A stretch of DNA of 64,000 nt from Euwallacea fornicatus (Eukaryota > Arthropoda > Insecta > Coleoptera > Curculionidae). Shown here one piece after another: positions 1 through 14,100 of this stretch; within the stretch, counting starts at the first letter, position 1; each line of letters opens with the position of its first letter. The stretch spans positions 6,200,001-6,264,000 of the forward strand of contig NC_089541.1 in the NCBI RefSeq assembly GCF_040115645.1, written 5' to 3'. The position numbers and the translations under genes were made by a program. The notes beneath the pieces were generated by a model. It was not told where the DNA came from and did not search any database. It was given only the letters and a program-made list of their open reading frames with translations.

Positions 1-2012
1 AAACGTTTCTTTTTTTAATTCATAAGAAATGCGTGTATTGTTAGAAACCAGAAAATTTTATAGATATGTAGGATCGGGTGTTTTTGATACTACTTTAGAT
101 ATATGATGTTGGTTATATCTTTGTAATGAAATCACAGGTCAGAGAGAAGGTATACAAGCTTTCGTTTATTAATACGGAATATACAGTCTAATGAATGTAA
201 TGAGCGCGGACACGACGACTGCGTTAAAATGACCGACCGTATCCCAAAAACAAGGGCAAGAAAAAGAGAGAGCCCTCCATGCCTTGTCCATCCTTAAGTA
301 CCAACACCCATGGTGATAAACCATGGGCGTACCTTGACCAGGGTGCCATCTGCACCATTTGCCGCATCAAACCGTGGCGTCTTAAACGGGAATTGGAACT
401 GCAGCTGTGAGACCGACAAGGTCTATTGCGGGCAATTCCAGCACCGACAAAGCTCACTATATGCAGCTCCAATGCCGACCAGGTTTATTGCGGGGATTTC
501 CAACATCGACAAGACATGGCATGGGAAATTCTCATGCTCTAGCCAATGCCTACCAGTGCCGTGCCTCAAGGGGTATTTCTAACTTAAATGTAATTCCTAC
601 TGCCTAACCCTTATCGAACTTACACTTAACGCATTTTTACAAAATGACTAGACACGAAACTAAAGCGCAGGGTTAGTTACGTAACCCTACAGATATTTGA
701 TGTTTCAGAAGTGAATTCAATATTTTTCATAACGTTGGACACACCGGCCATTACGCATAGGAACGATTCTCGAAATATTAACTACCTACGTATCTCTCGA
801 AACATTTAAAATGAAACTTCCGAGGTCAAGCTCCAGAAAATTTCACCCCGCACGTTTTTGTGGTGCGCCACTAACGGCACAGTTTCTGAAATTCTAACCT
901 GAACTCACATCAAATATCCCGCTCTGGTCTCACTCAAAACCAAATATTTCATCCACAGTGAGATTAAATTTCAGTTCAGCGCAAGAACTTGTTTAAAACT
1001 CTCGACCCTCATCCCTCTGAAAAGTGAAGTGATTTATGTAATAAAAAAGTAACAAATATTAAATCAGGGCACAGGCACATTATTCATTTTTATTTTACCT
1101 TATTCCAAAAATACTGATCATTAAAATATAACATACCTTGTTTATTCTTCACTTCTACTTCTATTTATTCTTCTTCACTATATTGTAAAAAATCAATAAC
1201 TGACCATACCTAAAATGATGGAAGCAAATATCCTGTGTCCACATTGTAATGCAATACGACTCAATAACCGACACAAGGGAGTGTCTAAGCTTGCATCATG
1301 AAGGTCCTGCCTTGAAATAACCGTCCTTCTCCAAATTGCTCATAAATTCATTAATTTTATTATGCCATCTCTTTTCACCTAATTAATCGGCTCTGTTCTT
1401 AATGCACCGGATCTGCACCAGTAATTAATTTCAGCCACACACGATACGCCCTGAAGTATTGCGAGGATACAAAGATAATTTATGCATTATATAGTGCTAA
1501 TGTAAAGTATCAATCATGGTTAAGTCGGGTTGACGGAAAGATGCATAAATTTTAATAAAGATAAATCGATCATCAATATGTAGACAACATGTGTCTCATA
1601 TCGGGAAGTAGGTAAAAATTTAACAATGTAAAAACTAAGGTTTTAGACGTTCTTCCGTAATCTGGATCTGTTAAGGATCTAAAAGACTTTGAGAGGCGAC
1701 AACTTCCCAATTCAAAATCCAAGAAATTTTATAAAGTACATTTCAACTTGGGGCTCAGCACGAGGACTAATTGGCCTTCTGTATGATTCCATGTCAGCGC
1801 AAAAAACTGCTATGCCATTTAAACTGGCTGTTACGTTTTGATATATCCGCAAAAAATGGTATGAAAAGTTTAATAGAAGTTGTATCGAAAACATGACGGC
1901 TATCCTATCGAGTCATTTCATGAACTAGAAAGTTCTTTTGTACCTTTCATGGAGCAAATCGTTCGTAGAATTTAAATGAATGTCTGAAATGTATGTTTCT
2001 TTTCCTTTTCAG
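1..2012 (+). other. 3' part of an upstream mGluR intron
   Basis: Holds the LTR copy at 67-691. The remainder (692-2012) is AT-rich with no exon-like homology that I can see; open frames here are short and unconserved. Confidence 0.7.
67..691 (-). mobile_element. Solo LTR, copy 1 (625 bp)
   Basis: Bounded by TGTAGG...CCTACA and flanked by a perfect 4-bp target duplication gata (63-66 and 692-695). No internal retroelement sequence lies beside it, so it is a solo LTR left by recombination. Sense is probably the - strand, where AATAAA (165-170) precedes a roughly 100-base U5-like end. Nearly identical to 33211-33769 apart from an extra partial tandem repeat of about 66 bp near 405-510. The 4-bp duplication points to a Ty3/gypsy or BEL/Pao type; the family was not identified. 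Confidence 0.85.
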
Positions 2013-2155
2013 GTAGCATAAGCAATATTGATGGGGCGGAGTACCACTGCAACAAGACCCAAGTGAGGAAAGTTATCTCTGGTGTTGTTGGGGCAGCATC
2101 AAGTGTAACATCCATCCAAGTAGCCAATCTTTTGAGGCTCTTCAAGATACCTCAG
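2013..2155 (+). CDS. mGluR: mGluR exon a: ligand-binding domain, lobe 1
   Basis: Starts with the last 2 bases of a split codon, then 47 codons. Acceptor is ttttccttttcag; donor gtaag at 2156. Encodes ...NIDGAEYHC then GVVGAASSVTSIQVANLL and RLFKIPQ. The SS pair (residues 29-30) is the family's segment that holds the amino-acid part of glutamate. N13-K-T is an N-glycosylation sequon. The preceding exon is not in this window, so the intron upstream is phase 1. Confidence 0.93.
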
Positions 2156-5100
2156 GTAAGTTATTTATTCTATAAATAATCATCCATCATAACAACCTTT
2201 CACACAGTTATGTTTCACCCACCTCCAGCTTTCGAGCAAATTGCTGACACGTTGCTATTCGGTTGAAACTGGATTTCTCTGTGTAGGAGTGTCCTTGAAC
2301 GCATGACATATAATGTGTGATTCACATAGACATATAAAAATAACTAACAGTATATCAAATCTTTTAGCAATACTTTCAATATCGATTTGATTAAATTTCG
2401 ATAATACTAAACATCGGATTCTTAATCCGAAAGATTTTCCGAAAATATCATTGGAACCACGTTTAATGAATATTTCAAAAAGCGCCTAATTACCGGCATG
2501 AAAGTTTCGACTCCGGAATTGTAGACGAAGTAATAATATCCCATTTCGCACGTGGAACATGTTATGGAGCGTGAAATTGAGAATTTCGTGTTAAGTGGAA
2601 ATTACGAAATTTATATTCGCATGGCGCATTTTGAATACGCCAATAACAATTGGAATAATGTGATTATCCAATTAAAATTTGGTCGGGTCTCGTAATTAGA
2701 TTGAGTCTCTTTGAGAGTTGATTAATGTAATTAAGCATTCTATGAGTTAGTTAGTTAGAAAAGTGTCTAGGTCAAATTAGTTCTATACCTTCATTTATAA
2801 GTAAAATGTCAGTATGAAGAACCTACTAAAAAATATTAAAAAGATGCAATTTTAAAATGTTCTTGAGAAGCTTGTCCCTAAATAAAAGTTATGTTGGGGA
2901 TGAGAAGAAGGTCTTAAATACTGCAAGAAATGAAAGTGAAGCACGTTGTAAAGTAACAAAACTCCTTTACATTTTCTTCATTGGGGTCGCTGGTAAACCG
3001 TCGCGAGCAATCGAAGTACAGGGTTATGTAAAATTAATGCATAAAACTCATGTTTCCTATGCTAAAAGGAAAAGCTTGAATAGATAAAAAATGTTAAATG
3101 TTCTATGATGCGTTCAAGGCAAAGAAACCAATTATCTTGTAGACAAACATTTGACCAGTCAGTTCTATTCATCCCTTATCCTATAGCTTTTTTATATTTT
3201 CTCCAAGACCAGCCTACGTAGCTTTAGAACTTTCCAAAGATAGATATAATTATTAAACTCCATGATGTAGGTTGGGAAAGATACGGTACTCAGCGTAATA
3301 AAAATATTACGGATGTATTGAAAAAATTGTAACTTTATTCTTAAATTTTTACACTTACATAAAATATGAATTTTCATGCTCTTATTCTGCACAACACTTC
3401 ATGACAACAGCAAAACTAATCACTGTTTTAAATTTATCTTCACCTACATCGCGCTCACTACTCATATACGACTCTACATGGTCAAAACAAATACTGGATA
3501 TTTCAAAATATTCTCTTAAAACTTTTTTGTGCCACATGAAACGTATCAAAACAAATTATATTTGTAGTAAGAAGTTTTTTATTGATAAAATAAAGAACTT
3601 CATTTTGTTAAAACTTGATTTGACCAGTTGTGGCAATCTTATTTAAAATTGTGCATGTTTTAAATTAAAAGACGATGGTTGTTCAATGCAATTTGAATTC
3701 GTGATTTATTAATTTGGTACAAAAATTAATTTTTAATAACGAGTATGAACCCCTCTTGGTGTTAAAAAGGCTTGACATCGCGATGGCATTGATTCAATTA
3801 AGTTATCAAAGACATTATGGAGAATTCCATTCCATTCTTAGATTAGGGCATTTCGAAGATCTGGAATAGTTCGAGGTGGCAAGTTTCTGTTCACAATACG
3901 CCTTCCCAAAGTATCTTAAAGATGCTTAATTGGATTTCCATATGGAGAACTGGCAGATCATACCATTCTTTCAATATTAATTTCATTCAACCATTGGTTT
4001 ACGATGTTAGTGCAATGTGGACGAGCATTGTCGTCCATAAATATGAATTTATTACTTATTGCTCCAGCATACGACATTATAATGGATTGAAGAATTTCAT
4101 TAGGGTCCCTGTTGTCGTTTAAAGGGCCATCCTCGTTGAAATAAAGATTTGTGTGCCCGCCAAAACTAATACCAACCCATAATATGGTATCGCCACCTTC
4201 AAATTGGGGTCTCTTTGATAAACTGATTATTGTTTCGTATTTCTCGTTGATGCCAAATCAGAACACGTCGATTATCAGGTTCTAAATTGAAACTAAACTC
4301 GTCACTGAAAAGTTCCCGACCCCAGTCATTATGGGTCAAATTTCGATCAAGCTAAGCCCATGCTCCTCTCGCTCTTTTATGTCCCACAGTCAGTGGAATA
4401 TACACCATTGGTTTTCGCGGATAAAATCCGACATTATGGAGTCTATTTCTTATGGATTGAGTGGACACAAGCCTGCTTCTCGCGAGTAATTGGAGAAATC
4501 GGTCTTTCCTGAGCGTTGTTGTTGATTGTCAACCTTGTCCTGGTCTTCTTCTAATATTTCCTGTTTTAAGTAATCGATTCCACAATCTTGAAATTAGACT
4601 TTGACTGACATTAAAAACTTGAGCAACATGCGTCCGTGTTCGCCCAGCTTCGATTTGTTTTATGGTTCGCCAATCCTTTCAAATCATGTTGCTCGTTCAT
4701 TGTAGAAATAATAAAATGAAAAAATTGCACACCTCGTATTTCTTAGTACAAAAATTCGACTGATACATAAGTAGCACTCAAATGCGATTTTATACTCTTT
4801 GTGAGAATTCAAGGTAAAAGCTGTAAAATCGACAGAGACCTGCCGTATGCATTATTTTCCTATTTAGTCCCGTAAAATTTTTATTATCCTAAAGTCAATT
4901 GGCGGATAAAATTTAATAAAAAATTATATTCTTAAATAACATAATATCCCCTAATTGTTTTGAGTAGTGCACTTTAAATCCAACTAACGCTTCCATTACG
5001 CATTACGCAACCTTCACAGACAAGAGGGTCTTTGACTGATCCACACATCCCTTGATTCATCCCCCCGAGATTTGTGAATGGAGACTTCTGACCTAAATTC

Positions 5101-8100
5101 GATTTAACATGTTGATCTGCAAACATACATCACAATGGATAGTCGGCTCTCAGAAATTGAGCAAACACATTGTCTGTTTCCCTGAACTTGACCGAGTTCA
5201 GTTTCCGTAAGCACACTACTGTTTGTAGCCATTAAATTAACTGTAAACATAGCAAAATGAAGAATTTAGTATAACTTAATGTTATTCTAAACTGAAAGAA
5301 TAACAAGACATACAGTGAAAGAGGACCAGAAAAAGGGATAAATAACACTACGAATTAAGAAATATTGCTCTTTTTGAATATTATTTTGTCACTTTCGAAT
5401 CTTGAATTAAAGTTCAAGACAAATTCGTGAATTATTAAAAACAGGAGTATTTTCCTTTATTTTAAATTTTGAGAAATTTTAAGTGACACATTGTTTATTC
5501 GATGCTAGCGGGTAATTTTGAGTATACAGGGTATTTCTTAATGGATGGTGAAAACTGAAATGGGTGTTAAATTGTTTCCATTTTGATATGCAGGGTGTTG
5601 AAGTTTTTTTTAAATTAATTTCTCTATTATTATTAAAGATAATTAGTTCAGAATTAATAGTAATAATCATTTTAGCATTACGAACAAACTGAAATAACAA
5701 TTGTTTAAAATACTCTACATGACGTTATGGTTTTCGTAATCGCTCTCAATATTTTACATCAATTTTTTATACAGTTTTTAGATTTTAATTATTAATTTCA
5801 TATAATATCTCCTATGTCTTTTAGTAAGTTGCTTGCCTCTTCAGTTTTTTTTTAATTAAGAACGATAATTTAAGAGATATTAAGTTAGTCAATTGTTGAA
5901 AAATTGTAAATGCTTGTCCAATTGTTAGAAATACACCCGGAATTTTTCCCAGACTAAATCGGTCCATAAGAAGAAGGGTAGAATCTTCGATTTTGGTGGA
6001 AGAAGGGCATTTTCAGTAATTATTTTAATTATAATCTATATTAGTAATTTTAATTGTTACAAATATCTCTTAAACTATTTTTCATCATAAAAAACTGAGG
6101 AAAAAAAAGTTAATAAAAGACATAAGGAATTAAATGAATAAAATCTAAAAATTTCATGGAAAAAGTTGTGATGTAACATATTGAGAGTGACTATGAAAAC
6201 AATTACGCTCTGTAGAGCACTTTCAATAATTGTTATTTCAGTTTGTTCATAATGCTAAAATGAATGTTATTACCAATTTTGAGTTAATTAGTTTCATAAT
6301 TAACAGGAAAAATTAATGAAAATTGAAAAAAAAATTAAACTTCAACACCCTTTAATAACAACGGAAGCAATTTAAGACGTGCCTTTATTTGAAGTTATTT
6401 TCTTAAAATAAGCTACTAATTCACCCAGTTCATTTTAACATGCACTAAGAAACACCCCATAGACCAGAGAAATTTTAGCATCTAATGGTATGTGTCAGAA
6501 TACAAACTCTTACAATTTGACACTGGTCCAAACACGCATACAATTTACGGAGAACTACCGTTTCTTCTTTGGATTGTCTACATGGTCCTTTTGGTAATAA
6601 ATGAGAACAACTGCTTTATGTTCCATTAAAATTCTAAATGGAAAGGTGCTTGTTGCTGAGGACGATAAATATAATAATGTAAGCATCATTCAATAAACAA
6701 TTTTAGGGTTGAAATACTGTCGTTTAACAAAGAAATTTAATAATCTTCTCGCCTTCCGAATCGAGCTAATTATATTAGCAAATTTGAGCAAACTTTATCG
6801 TGTCTCATAATAAATTGAATCTCTCCCAACTTTGCCTATAAATCATTGTTAATTAAATAAACTTGAAACTTCCAAATTAAAACGTATAATTATTTGACAC
6901 TGAGAAAAACTTGTCTATAAGGAAAGACGAACAGTCGCTGTTAAGATTTAAAGCCCGGGAACTCCTCTGATTAATGAATTTTCAGATTTTCACTGCGAAC
7001 AGGCAACGTGGTGATAACGAGCGTTATGCAGTAAAAGGAAAGCTTGTTATTTGCGAGAAGCCCATTATTAACTTATAAAGTAAACATTTTCTACTCTTGA
7101 ATATCTCAGCGAATGCATTTACCCCTCGGTCGTAAAACCCAAATGGCCCTCATATATTACAATATCTCTATTGCCGTGGTATTTACAAAATAAACAGGGC
7201 TGGGTCTGGATATAATAGTGGAAGCAATTACATCCACGCGAAATTGATTTATCGATAAGGTTTTGCCCAATTTGCCGATTATGTATATGTACAAATCGTT
7301 CAATTAGTAGAAGGCCCTATGGAAATTCACCTTTATACGTGAAATGGATGTCTATTGAATTTAATATATTTGCTTGCTGATTTCGTTGCAATATGAATGT
7401 AAAACCACATTATTAATAAGCATAAATTGCATATGACGTTTTAACAAAACTCACATATAATAATTATGTGACGGTGAATAATTTAAATCAACAACCAAAA
7501 TATTAACTTGATGACTCCAAATATTAGCACAACTCAATTCCACAGCTCTATTGACTTTTGTTTCGTTATAAAATTCATTCAATGATAAATGACATACATT
7601 TCGGGATTCTCTATTTGGAATCCATAATGTGATATTAATTAGTGAAATGATGAATAATAATGAAGTGAATATAAACAATTTGAAAATTTATATATGAGGA
7701 AATCGCAAAATACACTATTGAACTATCAAGACTAAACTAACAATAATTTCACATTACACCCCGGCTTAAATTTTAATCAACGTATAATTACTAAAATAGT
7801 AAGAACCGTTCCTCGATCTCGAGTAAGAAAATCAGAACCAACCACATTTTTTCACATTCAGTTGAGGTAATCTCTTTTGGTAAGCGAACAGTAATACTTA
7901 CTTACCAATGCCAAAGTGTGATCTTTCTATGCTCTCACGTTTCATCAGCATTGAACTCTATAATTTTTCTTAATCTTAAAACTAAGAACTTCCATTGACT
8001 TCAGTGATCTCCATACTGAATTACACACTCATGTTGAGAGACTTAAACTTGCCTATTTGTGTAGCGACGTGTGATGAATGTCAAAAAGCAGGAAAATGAC

Positions 8101-11100
8101 CTGGCCAGGGACTCAATGTCCACTGATACAGTGTGGATCGTTTCTCAGCACACGAAATTGTAATCCTTTGCCCTGACCAGATGAGCTCTATAACTTCTTA
8201 GATTCGAAGTATTCACCCAAGAAGTATTAAGAAAACCAGTGTAGCTCAATGTCGATAGGAGTTTTAGCCCTGGAAGTAGTTATTTCTGTTTTTCTATTTT
8301 TCATTGAAAAAGTGTTTTTTGTTTCCCAATTATTGCACATAATTGTAGGCAAATATGCCCTAATTTCTTATACAAAAGTAATAATCTTAATATACATTTT
8401 TTTCGAAGTATAAGTGGCAACAGCTTGAAAATTATGCTGGCAATGCAAGGATCCAAAAACACCTTTATTATATGATGGGAAAATATAATTGTGGGCACGA
8501 TCAACTCACTACCCTCTACCAAATGCACCCCGTCCACCCCAAGTTATTTTTTGAAATAGCATTGACACGGTTGCGATAAATCGCCAGAAAGAATTTTCAT
8601 TAAGTTTTTCAATTGTACCAAAGTTTCTGGGAATACCCCCTCAAATGTATCTAATAACGCGTAAAATTCCAAATCCATGAGTAAGACACCTAGATGTAGA
8701 ATTAAATGGTTTTTAATCAAGAATAAGGAATAGAACTCATAGTTAATTTAAAGTTTTTCTGTGATTAAATCAAAACATAAAATTTGCCGCTTTATAATGG
8801 GTGTTAGTTTTTTTCCATACAAACGTACCAGCGATATGCATATTCTTGACGGACATTAAAAGTTTCCTTAGGAATTGCACGACACTCAGTAATAGTTCGC
8901 TGTCTTGACTCTTCATTTGTTTCTAGTTGAGTTTTGAGCATTACAGATTTCAAGTGCCCCTACAAAAAGAGATCCAAAGATGTGAGATGGAGAGACTCAG
9001 AGAGCCAGTCGATCGCTTTTCTCCTTCCAATCCATCTGGTATCCACTGTCCAACGGGCAAAACAAATTGTGGCGGTGCCCCATCCTGTTGAAATCTTAGT
9101 AAATTTTTGTCCAATTCTAATTCATAACTTTCGTCCTGCTGATTCGCTAGCTAATGAATTATCAATGGCTCGATAGCATTTTCTGAACGGCTACGGAAGA
9201 CTTCACCATTCGAATTATCATCAATAAACAAAAGTCCTATGATAGCGTCTCCAAGGATTCCAACCCAAAAATTCAGTTTTTGTGGATATTGAACGATTCC
9301 GTCTCTCTGATGATTCTTTGTATCACTCAAGATTCGACAATTGTGCCTTTTGAAAATACAATTTAACTAAAATGTATACTCAACTTTAAAGCAAACGTTC
9401 AGCAGTACCGAGGCTGCTTAGTAATTAAAGCTTGCAGTGATCACCTCGCAATATTCCATTCGTCGATCTGGATCATCCTCATTGAATTCCCGATAAAGCT
9501 GAATTTTGTATGGATGAAATTTGTGTAATATTAGAACTTTTCGGACCGATACTGTTGATAGCTCAGTTAAAGTGGATGCTTCACCGATAGACAATGATGG
9601 ATTTTGGGCAAATTTTCCGAGAAGTTCAATTAGGTAAGCTCATCTAATATCTTAGTTTGATTCTTTTTTTATAGGTCAAGGAATCGGTTTCTTCGATTTT
9701 TTATATTAATTTCCTTACGTAAAAAGAATTAATGTTGATTGTAGAATGTCGCTGGCGAAATATATCTGTGGTTTGTAAAAGACCACGTTCCTCAGCACCA
9801 TAAATAAAACCGATTTCAACCCGTTTCGCAATTGAATAAACCGTGTTCCGATTGAAAATTTGCGAGAAGCAGCTCGAAGTGAAACTCAGATAATAAACAG
9901 GATTCGACGATTTACTGAGTAAAAAAACATTCATAAACATCGATAAAAGAAAAATAGTTTTTTTTCATTTAACATTATTATTAGTTCTTTGTAAGAATGT
10001 GCGTCGAGAACGTTAATATCGCTTAAATGCTTGCATGAAAAATAACGAACACCCGTTATAAAAAATTATTAATATTGAAAGATAAATTTTACGCTTTGAT
10101 TTAATTACAATAAAACTTTAAATTAATTAACAATTCTGTTAATTATTCCCGATTGAAAACTATTTAATTCTACGCCTAGGTGTCTTACTCGTGCATTTTG
10201 CATTTTAGGAATTATCATTGAACACGTTTGAGGAAGGAATTGCAGAAACATTGGTATCATTGAAAATCTTATTGAAAATGCTTGACTTGAGGTGGCTGAG
10301 GTGCATTTAGTAGAGAATAGTGGGCTTTCCATACCTTCAATCATCTCCCCCGACATATTATGATGGAAGTGTTTTTTGATTTTTCCATTGCCGAAACAAT
10401 TTTCACGATAGAGGCATATACAGTTGTGGTCAAAATAATAAGAGTGGTAGTGTTGAATTTCAATATATTATCGCCAAATATTTTATAAATAAATTACATT
10501 CTTTGTACTGTATCACCAATATAGAGTAACGTGTACTCATGAAAAAAAATGTATAAAAAATAAAAATTATTCAAAACCACAAACTTTACAATATTTATTT
10601 TAAAAAAATATTAAATTTTTCTTGGCCAATAAAATAAGAGTATACACTTCTTTTGAGAAAAAAAAATTGTAAACATGAACTTTCAACAAAAAAAAAACAA
10701 ATATACTTTAGTATTTCGTAGCATGTCCCTTTTGCTTAATTAGGGCGGTGCATCGCTTGGGCATAGAATCAATTAGCTTTTGACAAAGCTCTACCGGTGT
10801 GGCGTACCAGATTTTTTGAACCTCTTCCCACAAAAGCCTTTTATTCGAAGTTTTTTTATCTGCAAGTTGTTCTTTTAAATACTTCCATAGGTTTTCAATT
10901 GGGTTCATGTCAGGTGATTGCGACGGCCAGGGCAACACTTCAATTTCATTTGTTACGAACCACTATTTCACAACTTTGGCGGTATGTTTCGGGTCGTTAT
11001 CGTGTTGATAGATCCAATTGAGGGGCATATTAATTTCGGCGTAGGGAAGCATAACAGTTTCCAGTATATTCATATAAATTTCTTTAGTCATGTTTTCTTT

Positions 11101-14100
11101 AATCAGATATAGCGGACCTACACCATTATAAGAAAAGCAGCCCCACAATTTGATGTTTCCTCCACCATGTTTCACAGTTGGTAAGGTATTCCGAGAATTT
11201 AGTTCTTCATTTTTACATCGTCTAACATACCATTTTCCATCGGATCCAAACAAATTTATTTTGGTTTCATCACTAAATAAAATGTTTTTCCAGTTACGAT
11301 TGTAATTCTCATTTAAGTTGGATTTAGCAAATTCTAATCTTTGCTTGATGGTCTTCTTGCTCAAATGCGGAACTTTTCTTGCCACTCTCCCATGAAGATT
11401 CATCTCTTGTAAGCGTCTTCTTACAATACTTGTACTGATTGGTAGGTCCAGATCTCGTTTAATGCCAAAAGATGTAGAAAAAGGATTCTTTACTGCTTTT
11501 CTTACAATTCTTCTATCCATAGATTTGCTGGTTTTTCTTGGACGGCCTCTAGTCTCTGTTGGTATTTCAGTTAGTTTTTGATCCCTCAAAACTTTGGTGA
11601 TAACACATTCGGATCGCTTGATTACATCAGCAACGAATTTGTAAGTTTTGTTCTCACTTCTCAGTTGCAAAATTATACGCCTTTCTTCAGCACTACAGTG
11701 CTTTGCACGACCCATGGTGATACTCAAAACTATACTAACAGTTAACAGATAAACGAAGAATTGTAAACAAATAAGATTTACAAAAAATTAATCAACATTC
11801 GACCAACATAAAAATTAAAAACAGAACACTCTTATTTTATTGGCCAAGAAAAATTTAATATATTTTTTTATAAATATTGTAAAGTTTGTGGTTTTGAATA
11901 ATTTTTATTTTTTATACATTTTTTGTCATGAGTACACGTTACTCTATATTAGTGATACATTACAAAGAATGTAATTTATTTATTAAATATTTGGCGATAA
12001 TATATTGAAATTCAACACTACCACTCTTATTATTTTGACCACAACCGTATACTTTTTAAAAACCCACCCTCTATCTACCCTCTGCGTTAATGCGATATCT
12101 CTCAAATATTTCTGGATTAAAATTTTTGAGAGGAATATACCTCGAACTAAATGTTATTCTGCTTCAAGGAAGTCTAATCAAACAAAACTCATCGCTTCAG
12201 AACTCTACGGACATTTTTGCTTTTCTCCTGCATACGCTCCTATTTGAATTCTAACCCAAAATACGCGTAATTTCATTCAGTTAAGGTCGTTCCCGTCTTG
12301 ACGAGTCTGCCTAAAATGCATCCCTAAAACCATCCCCCATCGGGGATGATCCTGCCACTTAAGCCGAGATTAAGATTCTTGATGACCAGCCAACTTCGAG
12401 ACGTCTCCCCTTTCAGTGGGCTTATTCCTCTCCCCGAATCCAATTTCACAGAGCTCACTTTTTCCAATTGCAGAAATTACTTTAATACGATTTGCATTTT
12501 TGCCTTTGCGTAATCGATAGTAAGGATGACTGATGATAGAAGTTAAAAACTTCTAGTTATTACAACTTTGCTCTTAAACGTCTATTGCGGCGCTCTCGCT
12601 AATTCAGAAACAACGACTTTCCAATCTCCTAATCGACGTTTGCATGGAAAGACATGAAACTGCAACCTCTTATTTCCTCTCAGACTCACGGGAAAATGTT
12701 TGAGAAACAATTTAAACTTTCCTTTTATCGCAAATTGTTTTGGTTGAAATTCGTTTATGTATATTTTCAAGTATCATTCCTACCAGGAAGATATACTTAT
12801 TACCCTTGGCTGAACTCATCATCTTTCGATGGTGGCTCAGTGTTAAACCGTGCTTTAATTAAATGTAGAATGTGGGATGTAAAAGCTTTTCAATTAAAAG
12901 AATCACGGTAGGAAACTTGTCGCTGTACGCCTTAGGCGAAAACATAAGGCCGTTTTGTCTCAAGGATTATTAAGAATGAGAGGCCTCGTCTGGTGTTTTG
13001 TCTTTATCTGTGCCTTAAAGTAAATGGTTCTTAATTTTCTCGACACCAGGCAATTGAGCCACAAAGCCGAGCTGCTCGCCAGTTACAAAGCGCTTCCTTA
13101 CATAGCTACCAGTTTTGATGACTTTCGCAGGAAACTACTGCTCCAAATGGGTTTACAATTTACAAGAAATTTGGAGGCAGGCCAAATGTTATAAGAAAGG
13201 CTTGACTATGAGAAGCGAATATATCCCCATATTGAATTTCAAATATAAATAAGTGTTTGTTCATTGTTCAGCGTCAGAGCGAAATTATGTACGTCTCCAA
13301 AATTGGAAGCAAACCTTCCAGAGACGAAATTCCGATTCCTTTTAATACCTGCAATTTCAATTTGAATTGCAGAAAGTTTGAAATATTTTCAAGTGAGTTA
13401 GAAATTTCGCTAGCTCGAACACATTTTATGTTTCAATCTGGACATTATTAACATTTAGGAATTTCAGAAAGTACAATATGAGAATAAAGTGTTGTAATAC
13501 ACAAAAGCGTATTAAGAATTTGTTATTTGAAAGTGGCCTATGACACACTTAACTTTTGCCGTTGAATCGAGTTTGTAATTTTTGGGTAAATTTACAGTTT
13601 CGAGTAAAAGGACGAAATTAGAATGGGCTTCTCAGTGGCTCTCTTTATGTGGCACGTTTTTCCCAATTCAAAAATTACCATAATCGACGAGAACAATTTT
13701 TTCGGTTTCTGCGTAATATGAAAGAACAATAACATAAAATGTGAATCCATGAATGAGTTTGCTGTAGAAACCAATCTTCTGAAGGGGCTTTGGAAACATT
13801 TTAGTTTTTCCTGTATTGCTTCTTAAGTAAGTCCAACATCTAAACCAAAAATGTCTTAAGCACCGATTTTTATTTGCGTTAAACCGATAGCCTTCCTGAA
13901 AATCATTCTTAGAAGTGTACGAATCATAAGAAAAATTGCAGCCAGATTTTTGAAAAAATAAAGAAACTATGTGCGAATGTGGTGTTTGTTGCATATCTTC
14001 ACACGCTGTGTTCAATACAAGAGTGATTTTTGGTAAAATTGACTTTAAAATTTATAATTTGCTAAGAAAATCTTAGATTTGTACATGAGTTTAGTGGTTA

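Larger units (their letters stand above)
8395..12071 (-). mobile_element. HTH-DDE transposon with a Tc1 inserted in its right terminal repeat
   Basis: Left end begins near 8395 after TATA. The right terminal repeat is split: its inner part runs to 10420, and its last 22 bases (ending aaaaacccaccct) resume at 12050 after the Tc1 element, with TA at 12072. Without the Tc1 it is about 2.05 kb. The terminal repeats match those of the 565-bp element at 32569-33133. It carries a broken transposase at 8815-9940. Confidence 0.7.

Noticed and set aside
13668..14015. 115-codon - strand open frame
   Set aside because: Low-complexity composition, no homology recognised, lies in an intron next to mobile elements.
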